Assembly (NCBI GenBank): GCA_013816485.1
Contig: JACDEI010000019.1
Location: 1-64,000, forward strand
Reading direction: 5' to 3'
Length of the DNA stretch: 64,000 nucleotides
Source of the DNA: Planctomycetota bacterium
GTDB taxonomy: Bacteria; Planctomycetota; UBA11346
Shown here one piece after another: positions 9,080-17,080 of this stretch (positions are counted from its first letter, which is position 1; each line of letters begins with the position of its first letter). The position numbers and the translations under genes were made by a program. Below the pieces are notes generated by a model that was given only the letters and a program-made list of their open reading frames with translations, had not been told where the DNA came from and did no database searches.

Positions 9080-9137
9080 AAAACCCACCAGCGCAGCTGG
9101 TGGGATCGCGCAGCGATCCGTCCTGCGTAGCAGGACG
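9080..9137 (-). terminator. Triple triloop hairpins; the last is a likely intrinsic terminator of slyD
   Basis: Three perfect hairpins follow one another: 9119-9137 (8-bp stem), 9104-9118 (6-bp) and 9084-9104 (9-bp). Their loops are all GCA or GTA on the plus strand. On the minus strand the last is followed by TTTTGC, which suits termination of the slyD transcript ending at 9146. Confidence 0.65.
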
Positions 9138-9145
9138 GTGTTGCT

Positions 9146-9646
9146 TCAATGATGATGATGGCCGCCGGGTCCGTGCGCGTGCCCATGCGAGAGTTCTTCG
9201 GTGGTCGCTGCGCGCACCTCGACTACTTCGACGTCGAACTTCAGGTCCTTGCCGGCGAGCGGGTGGTTGCCGCTGACGAAGGCCTGTTCCTTGTCCAGCT
9301 GGTGGACGACGAAGGTGACCTCGTTGCCTTGCAGCGTCGGGTGTTCGGCGCGGAAACGGAAGCCGGGAACGATCTGCGGGCGGACGTTGGGCGGGAACAC
9401 GTCGAGCGGCACTTGCAGATCGAGCTCCTGATCGTGGTCGCCGTAAGCGTCCTTCGAGGCGACCTGCGCGCTGAACTTGTCGCCGGCCTGCTTGCCCTTC
9501 ATCGCGGCTTCCAGTCCTGGGACGATCTGGCCGTGACCGTGCAGGTAGACCAGCGGTTCGCCGGCCTCGCTCTTGTCGACCGCCTCACCCTGGGTGGTGG
9601 CGACGGAATAGTGGAAAGAGACCACGGAATTGTTGTCGATCTGCAT
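9146..9646 (-). CDS. slyD: SlyD-type FKBP peptidyl-prolyl cis-trans isomerase
   Basis: The 166-residue protein has the SlyD layout: an FKBP half (about residues 1-68 and 130-145) interrupted by an IF chaperone domain. Typical segments are VSFHYSV, GHGQIVPGLE and YGDHDQEL. The C-terminus ends in a histidine-rich tail (HGHAHGPGGHHHH), the metal-binding feature of SlyD used in nickel handling. It acts as a cytoplasmic folding catalyst. The ATG at 9646, with AGGA upstream, fits the family N-terminus (MQIDNNSVVSF); a longer in-frame reading adds low-complexity sequence. Monocistronic with downstream hairpins. Confidence 0.93.
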   Translation of the reverse strand: MQIDNNSVVSFHYSVATTQGEAVDKSEAGEPLVYLHGHGQIVPGLEAAMKGKQAGDKFSAQVASKDAYGDHDQELDLQVPLDVFPPNVRPQIVPGFRFRAEHPTLQGNEVTFVVHQLDKEQAFVSGNHPLAGKDLKFDVEVVEVRAATTEELSHGHAHGPGGHHHH

Positions 9647-9882
9647 GGCAGGCGTCCTGGGACTGCGTGAGGTGGACCAGCGCCCGCGACCGCGGGCGAT
9701 CTGGAGGCGCGCGACCTTGGATGCAGGGAAAGGAGCGCAACCCTCAACCACGTTATGCTGGTCGCCTGCGGAAGCGGATGCGACATCGCCGGCGACTGCC
9801 TCGGAAAAGCATCTTGGCCTGCCAACTTCCGACCTAGCATCCGCGTCGCATTGCATCGCATCGCATTGAAATGGAGGGTTCC

Positions 9883-10353
9883 ATGAAAACGCTCGTCGCC
9901 GTCCTCGCCCTCACCGCCGGGATCACCACCGCCACGTCCGCCATGGAGTGGAAGGACATCCGCGTCGGGCCACAGGTGCTGCTTGGCACCTCAGGCTTCG
10001 AGCCGGGTGCCTTCGCCGAGTTCACCTGGGATCAGTTCCGTCTGCGTCCCGAATTATTTCTCCATGATCGTGATCGTCCGGGTGCCGGCGTGGCGGGGCT
10101 GTGGCAACTACCGCTGACACTGCTCGATGGCCACACCCTGCACATCGGTCCACGTCTGGCCTACCACAACGGCGATGATCGTGACGATCCCCGCGGCGAG
10201 ATCTCGGCCATGGGCATCTACAACATGCCAATCCCACCGAAGGTTGCCGACAGCCGCCACCACATCGAGATCATCGCCGCCACCGGTGTGGTCGACGAAG
10301 ATGGTGCCGAGGTCGCATTCAGTGCCGGTGCCGGCTACGTTTTCCGCTTCTGA
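9883..10353 (+). CDS. Exported hypothetical protein, possibly a small outer-membrane barrel
   Basis: The 156-residue product starts with a Sec signal peptide (about residues 1-20, cleavage after TSA) and then shows alternating hydrophobic segments ending in YVFRF. A C-terminal phenylalanine after alternating residues is typical of outer-membrane beta-barrels. The ATG at 9883 is preceded by GGAGGG at good spacing and was preferred to the ATG at 9871. I recognise no family. The barrel idea is inference. Confidence 0.7.
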   Translation: MKTLVAVLALTAGITTATSAMEWKDIRVGPQVLLGTSGFEPGAFAEFTWDQFRLRPELFLHDRDRPGAGVAGLWQLPLTLLDGHTLHIGPRLAYHNGDDRDDPRGEISAMGIYNMPIPPKVADSRHHIEIIAATGVVDEDGAEVAFSAGAGYVFRF

Positions 10354-10368
10354 TCCGCTGACCGGCTC

Positions 10369-10845
10369 GTGTCCATCCCGCGCTCCTGGTTTCCTTACGC
10401 CGCCGGTCTGATCACCGCTGGCGTGGCGTTGACGGTGGTGTGGGTGGCGCTGCACCATGACTCCGCGCCAGAGCAGGCGCCCTACCACGAGATCCGCAGC
10501 GAGTCGGCGTTGCGGCTGGCAGCTGACGACGCCACGGTGATCGCGCGCGGACGCACGTTGTTCCAACGCAACTGCACGCTCTGTCATGGCACTGCTGGTC
10601 AGGGCCTGAGCGGACCGAACCTGCGCGACGACCACTGGCTCAAGGGCTCGGATCTCCAACGCATCTGCGAAAGCATCGCCAACGGTAATCCGGCAAAAGG
10701 TATGGCCGCCTGGAGCGCGACGCTCAAAGCCGATGACCTCCAGGCACTCGCGGCGTTCATCGCCTCGCTGCACGGCACCGAGGACGGCACCGGCAAGGCG
10801 CCGGAAGGCAGCCACCAACCGATGACCTGGCGCACCCGACCCTGA
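10369..10845 (+). CDS. Membrane-anchored monohaem c-type cytochrome
   Basis: The 158-residue protein has an N-terminal membrane helix (about residues 10-28) and one class I cytochrome c domain. The haem-binding CTLCH lies at residues 69-73, and Met112 in GMAAW is the likely sixth ligand. The surrounding GPNLRDDHWL resembles the CcoP/FixP-type domain of cbb3 oxidases, but no oxidase genes are nearby, so it is an electron carrier of unknown partner. The GTG start at 10369 lies 15 bases after the preceding gene, so the two may be cotranscribed. Confidence 0.88.
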   Translation: MSIPRSWFPYAAGLITAGVALTVVWVALHHDSAPEQAPYHEIRSESALRLAADDATVIARGRTLFQRNCTLCHGTAGQGLSGPNLRDDHWLKGSDLQRICESIANGNPAKGMAAWSATLKADDLQALAAFIASLHGTEDGTGKAPEGSHQPMTWRTRP

Positions 10846-10947
10846 ACCATGGCCATGGGAGTGGTGGCTGGCGCGCGCGTAAACCCTCGGTGAAATCCAT
10901 GGCCTGACGCACCGACCAGCACCACAGTGTGCCGCGTGGAGACGCCC

Positions 10948-11982
10948 ATGAACCTGCCACGTGAGATGCTGTTGGCGCTGCCGTTCGCCCTGCTGGCGGG
11001 ATGCGGCGGGGGTGGGGACACGACTGCGGGCGGAGGTGGAGGAAGTGGTGGTGGAGGTGGTGGCGTAGTGCCCAACCACACCGTGACCCTCAGTGACACC
11101 AACGAGAACACCGCCCGACTCGCGAACCTCAACACCTTCCGTGATGATAGCGGAGGCACTGCCCTCGCCATGGTGACATCCCACAATGCGCTGATCATCG
11201 CCGCCGTGCGCCACGCTGGTTGGCAAGCATTGGAGAACTCGGGTCTCACCCATGGTGAACCGAGTTCCAACGCCTTGTTCAGCGACAACAATCTCGGGGA
11301 ACGCATCCGCAAAGCCAATGGTGGCACACATCTGTCGTCCCCTGGATACGCCTACTACGAAGACATCGCCAGCAATTCCGGATCTGCCGCCATCACGCTG
11401 TTGTGGAATACCGTTTACCACCGCATCCCGATGATGCGGCACAAGGCCTGGCGCGCCGGCTACGGTGACAAACTCCTGGCGGCCGGCGATTATCCCACCG
11501 CCGGTGTTTCGGCTGGGAACGGCTTTGCCACGCTGAATTGGCACGAACAGACGACGCCGACCATTTCATTGTCCTACTGGCCGGGTGACGGCATCGTCGG
11601 TGTGCCGAAGACATTCTTCTCCAACAGTGAAAGCCCCGACCCGGTTGCTGATCGCGACGAGGTCGGGTGTCCGATCCACCTGATCTTCCCTGAGGGCTCT
11701 GGCACGTTCACGGTGGTCAATGCCACGCTCGTCACTGGTGGCACGACCCACATCCCGCTGAAAGCCTTGGTCGGCAACAGCTCTCCATCGGGAGCAGCCG
11801 GGGATGTCAACGCACTGACTGCCGATACCACCTATCTCGATCCGGGAGAGTTGTTCCTCATCCCCATCCCCGGTTCGAGTGGCGGCCTGTCGGCGAACAC
11901 CAGCTACACCTGCACCGTGTCAGTGACGGTCAACGGCTCGAACTACAATGGCATCACCTTCACCTACACCACCGGCCCGTGA
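10948..11982 (+). CDS. CAP/SCP-domain lipoprotein
   Basis: This 344-residue lipoprotein has a signal ending in LAGC (Cys19), followed by a glycine-rich linker (residues about 20-46). A CAP (SCP/PR-1 type) domain follows with the histidine and glutamate pattern typical of the fold: AAVRHAGWQALENSG, GERI, YYEDIA and TLLWNTVYHR. The C-terminal part (about 190-344) resembles an immunoglobulin-like or sorting-type beta region. Bacterial CAP proteins are extracellular; their biochemical role is unclear. ATG 10948, preceded by GGAG, begins the signal peptide. Its end overlaps the next gene by 35 bases. Confidence 0.82.
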   Translation: MNLPREMLLALPFALLAGCGGGGDTTAGGGGGSGGGGGGVVPNHTVTLSDTNENTARLANLNTFRDDSGGTALAMVTSHNALIIAAVRHAGWQALENSGLTHGEPSSNALFSDNNLGERIRKANGGTHLSSPGYAYYEDIASNSGSAAITLLWNTVYHRIPMMRHKAWRAGYGDKLLAAGDYPTAGVSAGNGFATLNWHEQTTPTISLSYWPGDGIVGVPKTFFSNSESPDPVADRDEVGCPIHLIFPEGSGTFTVVNATLVTGGTTHIPLKALVGNSSPSGAAGDVNALTADTTYLDPGELFLIPIPGSSGGLSANTSYTCTVSVTVNGSNYNGITFTYTTGP

Positions 11983-12814
11983 TCGTCGGCTGATCGGCGC
12001 TGCCGTCCTACTGGCAGTGGTGGTTGTGCTTGGCGTGTGGTGGACTCGTTCCGCTCCTGTCGTCATGAGCACACCGGCAGAGGAAAAGCCGTCGCTCGCG
12101 CCGGCACAGCCGCGGGTGCGAACCCCTGCGCCCGGGGTTTCGCCTTCGTCCATCGAATCATCGGCGATGGCGCGGGTCGTGGCCGCTGTGGGGGCCTATG
12201 ACGATGGTCGGCGTGCCTCGCTCGACGATCTCACCGACGATCTGCGCCTTCTCATCGAGCCGGCACGGGCCCTGTTGGCCAGCACACCACGTCGACCAGC
12301 TCCTGGATTGCCGATGGTCCTGCCGGACGGCACCGTCGTCAGCTTGGAGCCCGATCCGCCAGCGAAAACACCGGGCAGCGTCGTTCCGCCACCCAGGCCG
12401 GATGCCGCTTTGAGCCCAGCAGACCGCGAACGGGCACGCGCAGTCGACGGTCGCCTGGTGGCGCGTTCACTGACCAGCACCGGCAAAGCGCCCATCCCGA
12501 GTCGTGGTGACCGGGTGAAAGAGATCCTCGAACCCGATGCCTGGATGGCAGTGCCCTACAATCCCGCGCTGGTTACTGGTGAGCCGCTGGAGTTGACCAA
12601 TCGCAGCCTGGGCGAGTACGTGCTGCGCATCGATGCCGCAGATTACGGCAGCGTGCGGTTGAATGGTGGTCTGGTGGTGCCAGGGCGTTTCTATCTGATG
12701 CAAGGCACCATGACCATCAGCGGTGATGTACCGGTGGGCGTGGTGATCCGACCGCTCGGCGTAGTCCACGGTTACTACGATCAACCGGTGCGGCCACCGA
12801 CAGCGAACGGGTGA
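11948..12814 (+). CDS. Membrane-anchored hypothetical protein
   Basis: The product is 288 residues. A single membrane helix (about residues 14-32) follows a short basic N-terminus, then comes a proline- and alanine-rich stretch, and a more conserved-looking C-terminal part (about 195-280; LELTNRSLGEYVLRID then a PVGVVIRPLG strand). Most of it should lie outside the membrane. The only reasonable start, ATG 11948, lies inside the CAP gene, giving a 35-base overlap and suggesting translational coupling. I recognise no family. Confidence 0.72.
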   Translation: MASPSPTPPARDRRLIGAAVLLAVVVVLGVWWTRSAPVVMSTPAEEKPSLAPAQPRVRTPAPGVSPSSIESSAMARVVAAVGAYDDGRRASLDDLTDDLRLLIEPARALLASTPRRPAPGLPMVLPDGTVVSLEPDPPAKTPGSVVPPPRPDAALSPADRERARAVDGRLVARSLTSTGKAPIPSRGDRVKEILEPDAWMAVPYNPALVTGEPLELTNRSLGEYVLRIDAADYGSVRLNGGLVVPGRFYLMQGTMTISGDVPVGVVIRPLGVVHGYYDQPVRPPTANG

Positions 12815-12900
12815 GCGAGCCCTTCGTAGCACGGGCGTCTCGCCCGTGATTCGGGCTGGTTGGAATCACGGGCGGGACGCCCGTGCCACGTGCCTCGCTC
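12813..12900. repeat. 88-bp palindromic repeat between convergent genes
   Basis: Two 27-base arms (12826-12852 and 12863-12889, built on ACGGGCGTCTCGCCCGT-type sequence) pair across a 10-base loop. An outer GAGCGAG/CTCGCTC pair (12813-12819, 12894-12900) extends the palindrome into the ends of both flanking genes. In one frame it reads NHGRDARAT, a string I recall from spurious predicted proteins of other PVC-like genomes. It could serve as a bidirectional terminator. Confidence 0.85.
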
Positions 12901-14197
12901 AGCCGACGCCGAGATCTTTCAGCGGCACTTTCTCTTCTTTGCGCTCAGTACCGCCGAGCGTGCGAACGACGCAGACGCCGTCGCGCACTTCGTTGCTGCC
13001 GAGGATCAGCAGGCGTTTCGCGCCATCTTTTTCGGCACGTTCGATCACGGCCTTGAAGCGTTTGCCGCTGTAATCCACCGTGACCGCGCGGCCCTGCGTG
13101 CGCAGGAACGTGGCCACGCGAGTAGCGACAGCGAACTCGGGCGGGCCCATGGGGAAGACCACGTCGTCGATGCCGCGTGAGAAGGTCGGCAGCAGGCCGC
13201 GTTCGCTGAGGATCTCCAGAATCACCACGTCGCCGAAGCCGAAGCCGACCATCGGCGTGGGCTGACCACCGAAGGTCTCCATCAACTTGTCGTAACGTCC
13301 GCCGCCAGCGATCGCGCGCGGCATGGCGCCGGTGGCGTCGAAGACCTCCCACACCGTGCCGGTGTAGTACGACAAGCCACGGATCACCGAGAGATCGATC
13401 TTGATCAGGTGGGCGAAACCCGCCGCTTCGGCGAGGGCGAGTAATTCCTTGAGCGCGATCAGGCCGGGATTGTCCGCCGGAACCTTCGCCGCTGCTTGCT
13501 CCAGACCGGTGGTGTTCAGCAGATCGATGATCTTGTCCGCGGCTTCGATGCCGACGCCGAGCTTACCAAGTTCGATCACCGTCGCTTCGTTGCCAATCTT
13601 GTCGCGTTTGTCGATCACCACGCACACCGCGGCAAAGGTCTCGCCGGTGATGCCCAGGCCTTCGAGGAAGAACTGGATGACCTGACGGTTCGAGACCTTC
13701 CAGACGATGTCGGGAGTGCCCGGTTCCAGATTGAGCCCGGTGCGGCGTAAGAACGCTACCTGCGCGGCCATCAATTCAGCTTCACCGGCGACACCGGGCA
13801 AACCGATGATGTCCATGTTCCACTGGTAGTGCTCGCGCTTGCGGCCCTTCTGCGCCTGTTCGTAGCGGAAACATTGGGGCAACGAGAACCATCGCAGCGG
13901 CAGCGCCATCGCCGCGCCCTTGGCCAGCACTAAGCGGGCGAGTGACGGCGTCATCTCCGGACGCAGCGCAACGTGACGGTCGCCCTTGTCTTTGAACTCG
14001 TAGAGCTGCGAGGTGATCTCGTCGCCGGCCTTGCGGATGTAGAGGTCGACGTGTTCGAGCACGCAGACGTCGTATTCCTCGTAGCCGAACTGGCGTGCGA
14101 CTTCACGCCACTGGGCGAACAGCCAGGTGCGCGCGCGCAGGTCCTCGGGATAGAAGTCGCGCGTGCCCTTGACCGGTTGCAGCTCGATGGTCGACAT
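12899..14197 (-). CDS. hisS: Histidyl-tRNA synthetase
   Basis: This 432-residue class II synthetase charges tRNA-His. It opens with PVKGTRDFYPED, has motif 2 in ALRPEMTPSLAR with YEQAQKGRKREHYQWNMD, the histidine-binding loop as GLSYYTGTVWE (usually GLDYYTG), and motif 3 as AIAGGGRYDKLM with GFGFGDV. The C-terminal anticodon-binding domain follows from about residue 335. Length is normal. The ATG start matches the family N-terminus. It is convergent with the upstream hypothetical gene across a palindromic repeat. Confidence 0.96.
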   Translation of the reverse strand: MSTIELQPVKGTRDFYPEDLRARTWLFAQWREVARQFGYEEYDVCVLEHVDLYIRKAGDEITSQLYEFKDKGDRHVALRPEMTPSLARLVLAKGAAMALPLRWFSLPQCFRYEQAQKGRKREHYQWNMDIIGLPGVAGEAELMAAQVAFLRRTGLNLEPGTPDIVWKVSNRQVIQFFLEGLGITGETFAAVCVVIDKRDKIGNEATVIELGKLGVGIEAADKIIDLLNTTGLEQAAAKVPADNPGLIALKELLALAEAAGFAHLIKIDLSVIRGLSYYTGTVWEVFDATGAMPRAIAGGGRYDKLMETFGGQPTPMVGFGFGDVVILEILSERGLLPTFSRGIDDVVFPMGPPEFAVATRVATFLRTQGRAVTVDYSGKRFKAVIERAEKDGAKRLLILGSNEVRDGVCVVRTLGGTERKEEKVPLKDLGVG

Positions 14198-14266
14198 GGG
14201 GCCGTTCTCCGTGCGAGGGCGGCATGGTGCGGTGATGCGTGGCGGCGCAACTGCGCGCCTGGAACC

Positions 14267-14974
14267 TCAGCCGCGGACCGGAGCGATGCGCCGACGCATC
14301 AACGTGCCCAGGCCGAACCCTGTGCCGGCGACGACCACGGTGGCAAGCAGGGTGGTGAGTACGTCTGGTGCCGGGGTCACGGTCAGGACCAGCACCAGCA
14401 GCAAGATCAGCAGGGTGTGCACGGGCATGCGGAACCACGGCCAGCAACCAACCGCGACCACCACCCACCACACCAGCCCCCAGCGCAGCGACGCGGCGGG
14501 CAGCCGGCCAAGCAAGAGACCACTCAGTCCGACCATCAGGGGAAAACCACCGGCGAACACCGGCTGATGACCAACCAACACCTGCAGCACCCCGCCAAGC
14601 GGTGCCAAGCAGCCGATAGCAGCGAGGAACAAGGCTGTCCCCACCACGCGTTCGAGGGCACGGCCAATGGTCACCATCAGCACGATCTCGAGCGCCAACA
14701 ACCACCAGCTCGGATGCACCAGCAGGTGCGACCACAGTTGCCAGAGATCGAACAGCGCCGGATCACCATAGAGGCTCGACGACGCCACGGTGAAGGTCAC
14801 GCCGGCGAACAGCCCCTGGGGAAACCAGCCGAGTGCCAGATCGTGGTCGAGCGTGACCACGCGTTCGAGCACGAACAACGCCAGCACCAGGGCCAGCCAG
14901 GTCCATACCACCGGTGTGGAGGTCTGCGGCACCTCGCCGTCCGGCGTTTCGATGGCGAGTGGCACCAGCAACAT
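14267..14974 (-). CDS. Polytopic membrane protein, rhomboid-like
   Basis: The 235-residue product has about six membrane helices. The segment FDLWQLWSHLLVHPSWWLLALE, followed by a GRALE helix and a GLSG motif (MVGLSGLLLG), resembles rhomboid proteases, where GxSG holds the nucleophile. The usual HxxxN pattern after the first His and the catalytic His of the last core helix are not evident, so activity is doubtful. The start at 14974 lies two bases after the suhB stop, so the pair is cotranscribed. A longer in-frame reading into suhB was rejected. Function unknown. Confidence 0.6.
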   Translation of the reverse strand: MLLVPLAIETPDGEVPQTSTPVVWTWLALVLALFVLERVVTLDHDLALGWFPQGLFAGVTFTVASSSLYGDPALFDLWQLWSHLLVHPSWWLLALEIVLMVTIGRALERVVGTALFLAAIGCLAPLGGVLQVLVGHQPVFAGGFPLMVGLSGLLLGRLPAASLRWGLVWWVVVAVGCWPWFRMPVHTLLILLLVLVLTVTPAPDVLTTLLATVVVAGTGFGLGTLMRRRIAPVRG

Positions 14975-14976
14975 GG

Positions 14977-15804
14977 TCAGCCGGCCACGAACGGTGCGCG
15001 CATGAGCCACGGCACCAGCGGTGCCACCTGGGCGAGCAATTCGCCATGCACGTCGCTGGTCGCCGCCGCGACGATCGAGCGGCGCCCCAGCAGGTCCGCG
15101 CTGATCCCGCGGTAATCGGTCGCCACGCCACCACCGCAACGCACCAGCAGTTCGCCGGCGGCGGTATCCCACGGATGGATGCCGAGTTCGTAGTAGGCGT
15201 CGAGCCGACCGACTGCGACGTAGGCGAGATCGAGCGACGCCGCACCGGCCCGTCGCTGGTCATCGCAGGCACGCTGCACGTTGCTGAACACCGCCAGAGC
15301 TTCGTCATGCACTGCCGGTGAACGAAACGGCATGGCGGTGGCCACCAAGGCGGAGCGCAGAGTGGCGCAGCCGGAGGTCTGCCGGCGATCGTTGCCCAAC
15401 CACAACCCGACCCCGCGCTCGGCCAGGAACAGTTCGTCGGCGATGGGATCGTAGACCACCGCGATGAGCGGGCCCTGGGTGTCGCAGAACGCGATCGACA
15501 CCGCGAACTGCGCGATGCCGTGGATGAAATTGGTGGTGCCATCAATCGGATCGATGATCCACAACGCGTCCGGGTTGAGCGGATGACCGCCGGAACCGCT
15601 CTCCTCGCCCAGGATCTGATGCCCGGGATGGTGCGCACGGATGTGGCGGATGAGGGTGTCCTCTACCAGGCGGTCAGTGTGGCTGACGTAGTCACGGTCG
15701 GCCTTCACCCGCACGTCCTTGCGTGCGATGGTGTAGAAGTGTTCGCGCGCAATCCTGCCGCCGGCCTTGGCCAACTCGGTGATGAAGGAACGCAGGCTGC
15801 TCAT
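14977..15804 (-). CDS. suhB: Inositol-1-monophosphatase family protein
   Basis: This 275-residue magnesium-dependent phosphatase belongs to the IMPase/SuhB family. The first metal ligands are in GEESG (residues about 66-70), the signature DPIDGTTNF is at about 85-93, and the C-terminal motif HPWDTAAGELL is present. Substrates in the family include inositol 1-phosphate, histidinol phosphate and 3'-phosphoadenosine phosphates; which applies here is unknown. A downstream membrane gene follows after two bases. A heptamer-type repeat begins 8 bases upstream of the ATG. Confidence 0.93.
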   Translation of the reverse strand: MSSLRSFITELAKAGGRIAREHFYTIARKDVRVKADRDYVSHTDRLVEDTLIRHIRAHHPGHQILGEESGSGGHPLNPDALWIIDPIDGTTNFIHGIAQFAVSIAFCDTQGPLIAVVYDPIADELFLAERGVGLWLGNDRRQTSGCATLRSALVATAMPFRSPAVHDEALAVFSNVQRACDDQRRAGAASLDLAYVAVGRLDAYYELGIHPWDTAAGELLVRCGGGVATDYRGISADLLGRRSIVAAATSDVHGELLAQVAPLVPWLMRAPFVAG

Positions 15805-15811
15805 GGGGGAA

Positions 15812-15866
15812 GGCTACTGGCCACAGGCTCCAGACCACAGGATGCGCGCCGGTGGCCAGTAACGCC
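15812..15866. repeat. Inverted heptamer array 5 (GGCTACT/GGCCACA type)
   Basis: Four degenerate 7-base units, GGCTACT, GGCCACA, GGCTCCA and GACCACA (15812-15839), are followed by an inverted copy of the first two (TGGCCAGTAACGCC, 15853-15866). It lies in the divergent region between suhB and the AraC-type gene. Its unit family is the same as array 6 on the other side of that gene. Confidence 0.75.
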
Positions 15867-16006
15867 GGCAGGCGACCTGTGCGCGCTGTCATTTTTGACG
15901 CCTCGTTGTTTTATCCTTCTTTCGGATTCACGGTGTGCGTGCATGCTGTGCTGGTTTCAACTAGCACATGGTTGCCTGGGTTTGGCCGTGATCAGACTTC
16001 GTCGCC

Positions 16007-16966
16007 ATGCTCAGTCCACAGCCGGTCGGCAGCCTGGAACACCTGACCTCGCGTTCCTTGTTCGCGCCGGTCGGCGTGCCCGTGCATGTGAACCTGCCGA
16101 TCCACGACGGCGATGTGCCGTTGCATGATCATGATTTTTTCGAGATCGCCGTGGTCATCGGCGGTGTCGGCGTGCACCGCACCATCCATGGTGAAGCCGC
16201 GATCGCCGCGGGCGATGTGTTCATCCTCCATCCCGGCCAATGGCACGCCTACGAACGCACGCGGCAGCTCAAGCTGTGCAACTGCCTGCTCGGGATTGAA
16301 CTGCTGACGCATGAGATCGGCTGGACGCGCACCGATCCGCTGCTCGGACCGCTGCTGCCAAACCGGTTGGCCGGCCCGGATCGGGTGACGCTGAACGCCG
16401 GCCAAGGGGTGATGAGCCTGCACCTGGAAGCGCCCGCGCTCGCCGACCTCATGCGTGAGCTCGACGTGCTGCGCCAGACTCTGCTGCAGGGCGATCCGGT
16501 GCAGGCGCGCGCCGAGGTCATCGGCCGCGTGCTGCTGGTGCTGACCCAGCTCAGCCGTGCCTACGCCGCCAATCCCGCGACCCGCGCCGAGCGCAGCCGA
16601 GAGGCCGACAGCAACGTGGTGGCTGCCATCGAAGCGATGGCGGAACGGCTTGATCATGACTGGGGTCTGGTCGAGCTGGCGAAGCGTTTGCAACTCAACC
16701 GCTCCTACTTAGTACGTTTGTTCAAACGCCACACCGGCCAGTCGCCGATGGCGTGGCTGGCGCGTCAGCGGGCGGAAAAAGCCGCGGTGCTGTTGTTGAC
16801 CACCGACAAGGCGATCGCGGCTATCGGGCGCGAGGTCGGCTGGCACGACCCCAACTATTTCGCCCGCCGCTTCCGTGCCGCCTTCGGCATCAGCGCCCGT
16901 CAGTACCGCAATCAACTGCCCTGTCCGGCGCTGGTGAAAACAGCGGACGCGTGGATCCAATGGTGA
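16007..16966 (+). CDS. AraC-family transcriptional regulator with cupin sensor domain
   Basis: The 319-residue protein has an N-terminal cupin-like sensing domain (about residues 25-95; DHDFFEIAVV then HPGQWHAYE) and a C-terminal AraC/XylS DNA-binding domain (about 215-310). The latter shows two helix-turn-helix motifs: LAKRLQLNRSYLVRLFK and IAAIGREVGWHDPNYFARRF. Such regulators usually activate carbon-source genes on binding a sugar. No obvious target operon is adjacent; suhB is divergent upstream. The gene is bracketed by two repeat arrays of one heptamer family. The start is ATG at 16007. Confidence 0.9.
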   Translation: MLSPQPVGSLEHLTSRSLFAPVGVPVHVNLPIHDGDVPLHDHDFFEIAVVIGGVGVHRTIHGEAAIAAGDVFILHPGQWHAYERTRQLKLCNCLLGIELLTHEIGWTRTDPLLGPLLPNRLAGPDRVTLNAGQGVMSLHLEAPALADLMRELDVLRQTLLQGDPVQARAEVIGRVLLVLTQLSRAYAANPATRAERSREADSNVVAAIEAMAERLDHDWGLVELAKRLQLNRSYLVRLFKRHTGQSPMAWLARQRAEKAAVLLLTTDKAIAAIGREVGWHDPNYFARRFRAAFGISARQYRNQLPCPALVKTADAWIQW

Positions 16967-16980
16967 AAACAGACCACCGG

Positions 16981-17078
16981 GGACAGGCTACGGGCTACAG
17001 GTCGAATGCGTCCATCACCGGTGTGGATCCCGCAACGCCTCTACCTGTGGTCTGTGGCCTGTAGCCTGTAGCCTGCGG
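16981..17078. repeat. Inverted heptamer array 6 (GCTACAG / CCTGTAG type)
   Basis: The left arm is GCTACGG, GCTACAG (16987-17000) preceded by a partial unit. The right arm holds five units, CCTGTGG, TCTGTGG, CCTGTAG, CCTGTAG and CCTGCGG (17044-17078). The array ends two bases before the ATG of the aminopeptidase gene, so it replaces the normal Shine-Dalgarno region. Confidence 0.88.
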
Positions 17079-17080
17079 CA

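Noticed and set aside
9646-9856. Longer N-terminus for SlyD
   Set aside because: The extra 70 residues are low-complexity and unlike the family; the ATG at 9646 matches known SlyD starts.
12846-13073. Small protein reading NHGRDARAT
   Set aside because: It is a translation of the palindromic repeat and the antisense of hisS, not a gene.
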